Below, piece by piece: positions 60,664-64,000 of a stretch of DNA of 64,000 bases. Origin of the DNA: Rhodanobacter sp. 7MK24 (GTDB lineage: Bacteria > Pseudomonadota > Gammaproteobacteria > Xanthomonadales > Rhodanobacteraceae); NCBI RefSeq assembly GCF_014842995.1, contig NZ_JACYXL010000003.1:62001-126000 (forward strand), written 5' to 3'. Position numbers and translations under genes: made by a program. Under the pieces are notes generated by a model that saw nothing but the letters and a program-made list of their open reading frames with translations, made no database searches and was not told the origin of the DNA. Numbering within the stretch: position 1 is the first letter of the stretch; each line of letters starts with the position of its first letter.

Positions 60664-61467
60664 CTACACCGGAAAGTACCGATCGACATCCAGCGCCTTG
60701 ATCCCCGAGGGATGCGCCTGCGCCTGGTAATTCTCGATCGCGGGATCGTCGTGGGCGCGGCAATTGAGGTAGCGATAAGACGACGCCACTTTCGGGATCG
60801 CCTTGTCGAACACGCCTTTGCAAATGCTGCATTGCTGCTTGCAGCCATACAGCGCCAGCGTGCCGCGAACATTGTCGGGCACCCGGCTCAAGGCCGCGAG
60901 CAGCTTCTGCTCGGCGTGCTCATTGTCCCCCGAGCCGGCCACACCTTCGTAGTTGCCGGTGACAAAAACGATGCCCGAGACCGCCGGCCCTTCACCCGTT
61001 CCCGGCGACTTCAGCGCGTAGCCGACGGGCTTTTTGCCGGCGATGGGCAAGGCGCCGAGGGCGGGTGGATAAGTCAGGTCACGTTTGTCCCCGGCATCGT
61101 CGAGGCCAGCGAGTTCGGCAAGCAGGATTTCTGCGGGTGAGCCGGGCGGCACGAAAATCTCCTTCGCACCAAGTTTCATGCGCTCGAAGACGCGTGTCTG
61201 GAAAGCCTCGACATGCTCAATCAGTGCCTCGGGCGTACCGATCTTCAGCTTATCGAGTATGTCTTTCTGCAACGCCGTGTCGGCATCGTCGTTATTGGCG
61301 ACCCACAGTGCGTCGCGCACGAAGAGTATCTGCGTCTCCTGCAGATTGCCCCCGCCACTGAGCTTTGGCGCCCCTGGCCCCATCAGATATCGGAGATCGC
61401 CATCTGCCTTGACCCGTGCGGCAGCAAGGTTGAGATACAGGGCAACCTGATTCATTGAGTAAGCCAT
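60664..61467 (-). CDS. Putative nucleic-acid/nucleotide deaminase-fold protein
   Basis: 267 residues with no signal or membrane segment. The C-terminal half contains GIVFVTGNYEG, then H184-A-E186 in NEHAEQKLLAAL and, 22 residues later, C209-x3-C213-x2-C216 (GCKQQCSIC). H-x-E followed by C-x-x-C about 26 residues on is the zinc site of the cytidine-deaminase superfamily, as in many bacterial toxin-type deaminases. The N-terminal half (residues 1-140) is helical, with unknown role. Its spacing and lack of a Pro before CxxC point to a divergent branch. Substrate and any immunity partner are unknown. Confidence 0.65.
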   Translation of the reverse strand: MAYSMNQVALYLNLAAARVKADGDLRYLMGPGAPKLSGGGNLQETQILFVRDALWVANNDDADTALQKDILDKLKIGTPEALIEHVEAFQTRVFERMKLGAKEIFVPPGSPAEILLAELAGLDDAGDKRDLTYPPALGALPIAGKKPVGYALKSPGTGEGPAVSGIVFVTGNYEGVAGSGDNEHAEQKLLAALSRVPDNVRGTLALYGCKQQCSICKGVFDKAIPKVASSYRYLNCRAHDDPAIENYQAQAHPSGIKALDVDRYFPV

Positions 61468-61917
61468 GGGAATCCTTTCGACGATCCGTAGTCACGAAAC
61501 GGCAGCACAGCCCCAAAGGAGTATTGAGCCAAAGCCATGCCGCAGTCGATCGGCACGATGTCGTGCTGCAGCAGCTAGCGGGCGGGCGGCAATTCTTTAC
61601 CGCGACCCGGTAGGCGCCCACGGTCGAGCGACCGAAAAATCCGGCGGCAGAGTGCGCTTTTTGAGGATAAAAATGTGCTCTGCCCCTTGTCTGAAAGGGA
61701 TCAGGTTCATTTTCCTGCCGCCGGACGGAGTGGAAAAATGAACCTTCCCTTTTTACGGCATGCATGACCACCCGCTGGCTATGGACGTACAGCCATGATC
61801 GCCCGAACATGGCGTGCGGCAGCATCACGTCGATGCGGAACTGACGCTCACCGCATCGGCCAGTGCGCTCCTTCGTAAACGTCCAAGTGCCTCCTCTTCA
61901 AGGAACAGGACATCACC
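61468..61917. other. Repeat-rich gene-free stretch
   Basis: 450 bases with no gene. They hold the repeat TGAGGATAAAAATG... at 61662-61686, GGGATCAGGTTCATTTTCC at 61697-61715 and its inverse GGAAAAATGAACC at 61732-61744. A good ribosome binding site for the small gene at 61918 is at the right end. Confidence 0.65.
61662..61744. repeat. Cluster of dispersed repeats with inverted pair
   Basis: TGAGGATAAAAATGTGCTC then TGCCCC (22/25 identical to 57096-57120), followed by GGTTCATTTTCC and its inverse GGAAAAATGAACC about 16 bases apart, able to form a stem. Confidence 0.7.
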
Positions 61918-62082
61918 ATGAATCGCTACAGCTACAGCGGCACCGGCATCACCCTGGGCAGCCTGCTGGCCGTGCTGATCAGCTGGTCGCACAACCACTC
62001 GATCTTCTGGGCGATCATCGATTTCTTCCTGTCATGGATTTACGTGATCTATGCCTTGCTCGGATTCCCGCCGCTTAGGTGA
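61918..62082 (+). CDS. Small two-helix membrane protein
   Basis: 54 residues: MNRYSYSGTGITLGSLLAVLISW, a short polar HNHS turn, then IFWAIIDFFLSWIYVIYALLGFPPLR. Two hydrophobic helices with a polar turn, a good ribosome binding site (AAGGAACAGG) and host-like codon use argue that it is real. It resembles small inner-membrane proteins annotated as hypothetical in related genomes. Function unknown. Confidence 0.7.
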   Translation: MNRYSYSGTGITLGSLLAVLISWSHNHSIFWAIIDFFLSWIYVIYALLGFPPLR

Positions 62083-62117
62083 TCACGGCAAGCGCGCTTC
62101 GAGCACCTCGCCTTCTG

Positions 62118-62172
62118 AAACGGAGTGAGGTTCGCTTGAGGGTCAAATAAATGAGCCTGACACCGTTTTTGG
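62118..62172. repeat. Dispersed repeat with inverted ends
   Basis: AAACGGAGTGAGGTTCGC at the left and GAGCCTGACACCGTTTTT at the right are imperfect inverted copies. The core AGG-TC/GAGCCTGAC-CC-TTTT is that of the family. Confidence 0.55.
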
Positions 62173-62176
62173 TTCC

Positions 62177-62560
62177 CTAAACCCGGGACGCGACTGCCGA
62201 TGCCGTTGACGGCTTCCTAGGCATCAGAGCGATCAGCGGCACGCCGATGACGACCAAGATGGCGGACATGCCGAACAACTCCGGCCGGCCGGCAATGTTG
62301 CCGTAGGCCTGAACCAGCATCACGCCCGCATGCGCGAAGCTGGACCACGCCGCGAACCCGATGAGGCTGCGATGCTCCGAGGGGTTCCGCACCGCCATCA
62401 GCAGGAAAGCCCCGAGCGTGACGTAAAGGCTGAGGAACATCGGCATGAGGACATCGACGTGCTGCCACTGCCATAACGACATGGCCAGCGGATAGACGGC
62501 CGCCAGAAAAAGCAGCCCGCTTACGACCATCACGATTTTCAGCGCCCATTCTCGCGACAT
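62177..62560 (-). CDS. Small multi-pass membrane protein
   Basis: 127 residues with four hydrophobic helices: LKIVMVVSGLLFLAAVYPLAMSLW, LMPMFLSLYVTLGAFLLMAV, LIGFAAWSSFAHAGVMLVQAY and FGMSAILVVIGVPLIALM, with a conserved-looking NPSEHRSL loop. It matches a widespread DUF of small membrane proteins (DUF6632-like); function unknown. ATG 62560 follows GGGGAGGGCACC, so the frame's extension to 62830 is rejected. Confidence 0.78.
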   Translation of the reverse strand: MSREWALKIVMVVSGLLFLAAVYPLAMSLWQWQHVDVLMPMFLSLYVTLGAFLLMAVRNPSEHRSLIGFAAWSSFAHAGVMLVQAYGNIAGRPELFGMSAILVVIGVPLIALMPRKPSTASAVASRV

Positions 62561-62858
62561 GGTGCCCTCCCCTGCGGGTTCGATGCTGTACGGCAGCGTA
62601 GTCAATCCCGGCTCGATCCACGGAAGGTGATACACCCTGTGGGAGCCTGGCCTCACGTGCCGGTCGTCATCCCGACGAACGATATGCTGCCGCGGCAAAA
62701 ACAAAAACAGCGGCAAATGCACAAAAGCGGAACGGAGGAAGTCAAGCAAAGACCTTGCAACTTTCACCGCTCCGGTTTCCTCCGGACAGAGGACAGGGCT
62801 CAGGTTTCCGTGGCAGGCTAGGAGCCTCACAAACGTCGATCACAGGGGATCAACGCGA

Positions 62859-63500
62859 ATGGAATCATCGACACTGACGTTTGCCATGCTGGACAAGCGG
62901 ATCGAAAGCTTGCCGCTACATCCGTCCTACCAGTTCACTCCCAGCCGCCGCATGGCATGGGGCAACAGCATCGGCTTCGCGTCAGCCTTGCTTGGCCAGA
63001 TCATCAGCAAGACGCTGCCCAACAGTCGCTGGGCACTTGCCACCGTCGTGGTGCTGCTGGTCATCGAGCTGACCGCATTCATTGTGGCTTGGACCGCAGA
63101 ACTTCCAGGCTTCAACTTGAAGCCGTCCAGCGAGCGACGCGAGTCTGCCGAGATCCTGGACTTCGACATGCCGCATCACGAAGCGCTGATCGATTGGCTG
63201 CGGGATTTTCCGCGCGAACGCCTGCAGGCCATGAGCGACTTCGCCGGTTTCCGCGTGGAGCGGTTGCGCAGCAAACTCCCGCTGCTGATCGGCGGGCTGG
63301 ACAGGTTGGGCATCCTGCCGATCCTCGCAGCCCTGGTCATCCAGCTCAAGGATATGCATTGGCCGCCACAGGCAAGCTGGCCCGAAGTCTTCCTGTTTGC
63401 TTTGCTGATGGGCCTTTACTGGCTGAGCGTGTTGCAGGTTGGAGTGCGATTTCGCCTGGAGCTGTACGACATGCTTCTGAAAAAAGCGCTCGCACCGTGA
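62859..63500 (+). CDS. Membrane protein of unknown function
   Basis: 213 residues: two N-terminal helices around WGNSIGFASALLGQIISKTL and WALATVVVLLVIELTAFIVAW, an acidic cytosolic stretch (ESAEILDFDMPHHEALIDWLRDFPRERLQAMSDFAGFRVERLRSKLPLLIGGLDRLGILP), and a C-terminal helix pair (VFLFALLMGLYWLSVLQVGV). Similar proteins are known only as hypothetical. The upstream region has weak start signals. Confidence 0.72.
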   Translation: MESSTLTFAMLDKRIESLPLHPSYQFTPSRRMAWGNSIGFASALLGQIISKTLPNSRWALATVVVLLVIELTAFIVAWTAELPGFNLKPSSERRESAEILDFDMPHHEALIDWLRDFPRERLQAMSDFAGFRVERLRSKLPLLIGGLDRLGILPILAALVIQLKDMHWPPQASWPEVFLFALLMGLYWLSVLQVGVRFRLELYDMLLKKALAP

Positions 63501-63574
63501 CGCGGACGTGCACCAAGCCGGCCTGAGCTGATCTTTCGGCTCAACGAGCACGCGCGTTCTTGTCCAGCGTTCCC

Positions 63575-63780
63575 AGCCTCCGCCTATGTTCGAGTCCCGG
63601 TGAATTTCGGAGCGACGGAGGCTGCGCCAGCGGCATTGCCACCGTTACGGCCCGACACGGAATGCCATCCGCAGCCTGTGCCAGACATTTCCCCGGCAAA
63701 ACTGGCGCAGGTGGCACGTAGGCAGTTCACAGTGTTCCCGACGCCAGCGAGAGTGGAAACGAATGCGCTGCAGCCCCCTC
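63575..63780 (+). pseudogene. Fragment of a TonB-C-like lipoprotein gene
   Basis: The stretch from GCCTCCGCCTATGTTCGAG onward aligns with the middle of the lipoprotein gene at 54498-54690. It encodes VNFGATEAAPAALPPLRPDTECHPQPVPDISPAKLAQVARRQFTVFPTPAR, against VNFVPEGTPSVALPPVPPHRECQPQPVPGVSPAELALVSGKQFTISPTQAR. Neither the lipobox start nor the second TonB-C-like domain is present. A paralogue relic with no start of its own. Confidence 0.75.
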
Positions 63781-63850
63781 CGGGAAAGGTGTCGGGAGAC
63801 TACGCCCGACACCTTCTCCGTGACCTGGGCCTGGCTGGCGCGATGCGTTG

Positions 63851-64000
63851 TCAGGCCGGCTGCCACGTCTTCGCCAACTCCGTCGCGAAATCGCGATAGC
63901 TGCGCGGCGCGTGGCCCAGCAGACCGGTGAGGACATCGGCCGCACCCGGCTTGCCGAGCATGCCGTCGGCATGGAAACGCCCCAGCATCAGACGCAGATC
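63851..64000 (-). CDS. C-terminal end of an NmrA/SDR-type NAD(P)-binding protein (runs off window)
   Basis: The last 49 codons read DLRLMLGRFHADGMLGKPGAADVLTGLLGHAPRSYRDFATELAKTWQPA. This matches the C-terminal tail of NmrA-like atypical short-chain dehydrogenases (LLGHAPRSYRDFATE). The Rossmann domain is outside the window, so the assignment rests on the tail only. Confidence 0.6.
   Translation of the reverse strand, partial: DLRLMLGRFHADGMLGKPGAADVLTGLLGHAPRSYRDFATELAKTWQPA

Noticed and set aside
1-64000. tRNA or rRNA genes
   Set aside because: I looked for CCA-ended cloverleaf-like stretches and 16S/23S motifs and saw none; a tRNAscan/Infernal run would settle it.

Overview
The window is high-GC (about two thirds G+C by eye) gammaproteobacterial chromosome. 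Gene content suggests Xanthomonadales, probably Rhodanobacteraceae (Dyella/Rhodanobacter/Luteibacter type). The evidence is a large sugar-type TonB-dependent receptor next to a LacI regulator, an MFS sugar porter and a GH3 enzyme, many secreted hypothetical proteins, and Xanthomonas-like integron attC sites. This placement is an inference, because no rRNA or other marker is present. No tRNA, rRNA, CRISPR array, phage module or transposase was recognised.

Layout. 0-5.4 kb: 5' part of a type-B carboxylesterase, an AraC/VOC/DUF1801 operon, a broken 2'-5' RNA ligase gene, pyrC and a secreted M23 peptidase. 5.8-9.2 kb: a secreted GH18 chitinase-like enzyme with two chitin-binding modules, divergent from a PLP-dependent D-amino-acid deaminase/aldolase-like gene; both have a GACA-CGTTGTC palindrome upstream. 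9.35-19.2 kb: a carbohydrate-utilisation locus (MFS porter, LacI repressor, paired operators, TonB-dependent receptor, an unclassified Tat-exported enzyme-like protein, GH3 glycosidase). Oligosaccharide would cross the outer membrane through the receptor, be cut in the periplasm and enter through the porter, with LacI as switch.

19.3-22.0 kb: a short integron cassette array without an integrase (CALIN). Three attC sites alternate with three small same-strand genes (two secreted unknowns and a YdeI-like protein) of visibly lower G+C. 22.2-30.5 kb: a VOC protein, a DHA2 efflux pump coupled to a MarR repressor with repeated operator boxes, two DHFR-like reductases, gluconokinase, DUF3455 and DUF202 proteins and an alpha-amino-acid ester hydrolase. 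30.7-35 kb: two convergent c-di-GMP genes, one a phosphodiesterase with a degenerate GGDEF, the other an intact GAF-GGDEF cyclase. 35-49.7 kb: mostly single genes (membrane proteins, RidA, GST, beta-lactamase-like serine hydrolase, MtfA peptidase, Lrp regulator, Tat-exported amidase).

49.7-64 kb is a patchwork. A HigBA toxin-antitoxin module lies between the amidase gene and a duplicated copy of its 3' end. A GST gene is flanked by 24-bp direct repeats. Gene remnants (an alpha/beta-hydrolase tail, a fragment of the TonB-like lipoprotein gene, a possibly truncated short ORF) occur beside a dispersed GGGTCAGG...TTTT repeat family. The region also holds a protein with cytidine-deaminase-type HAE and CxxC motifs. 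The most noteworthy items are the cassette array, the deaminase-like protein, the HigBA/duplication junction and the repeat family.
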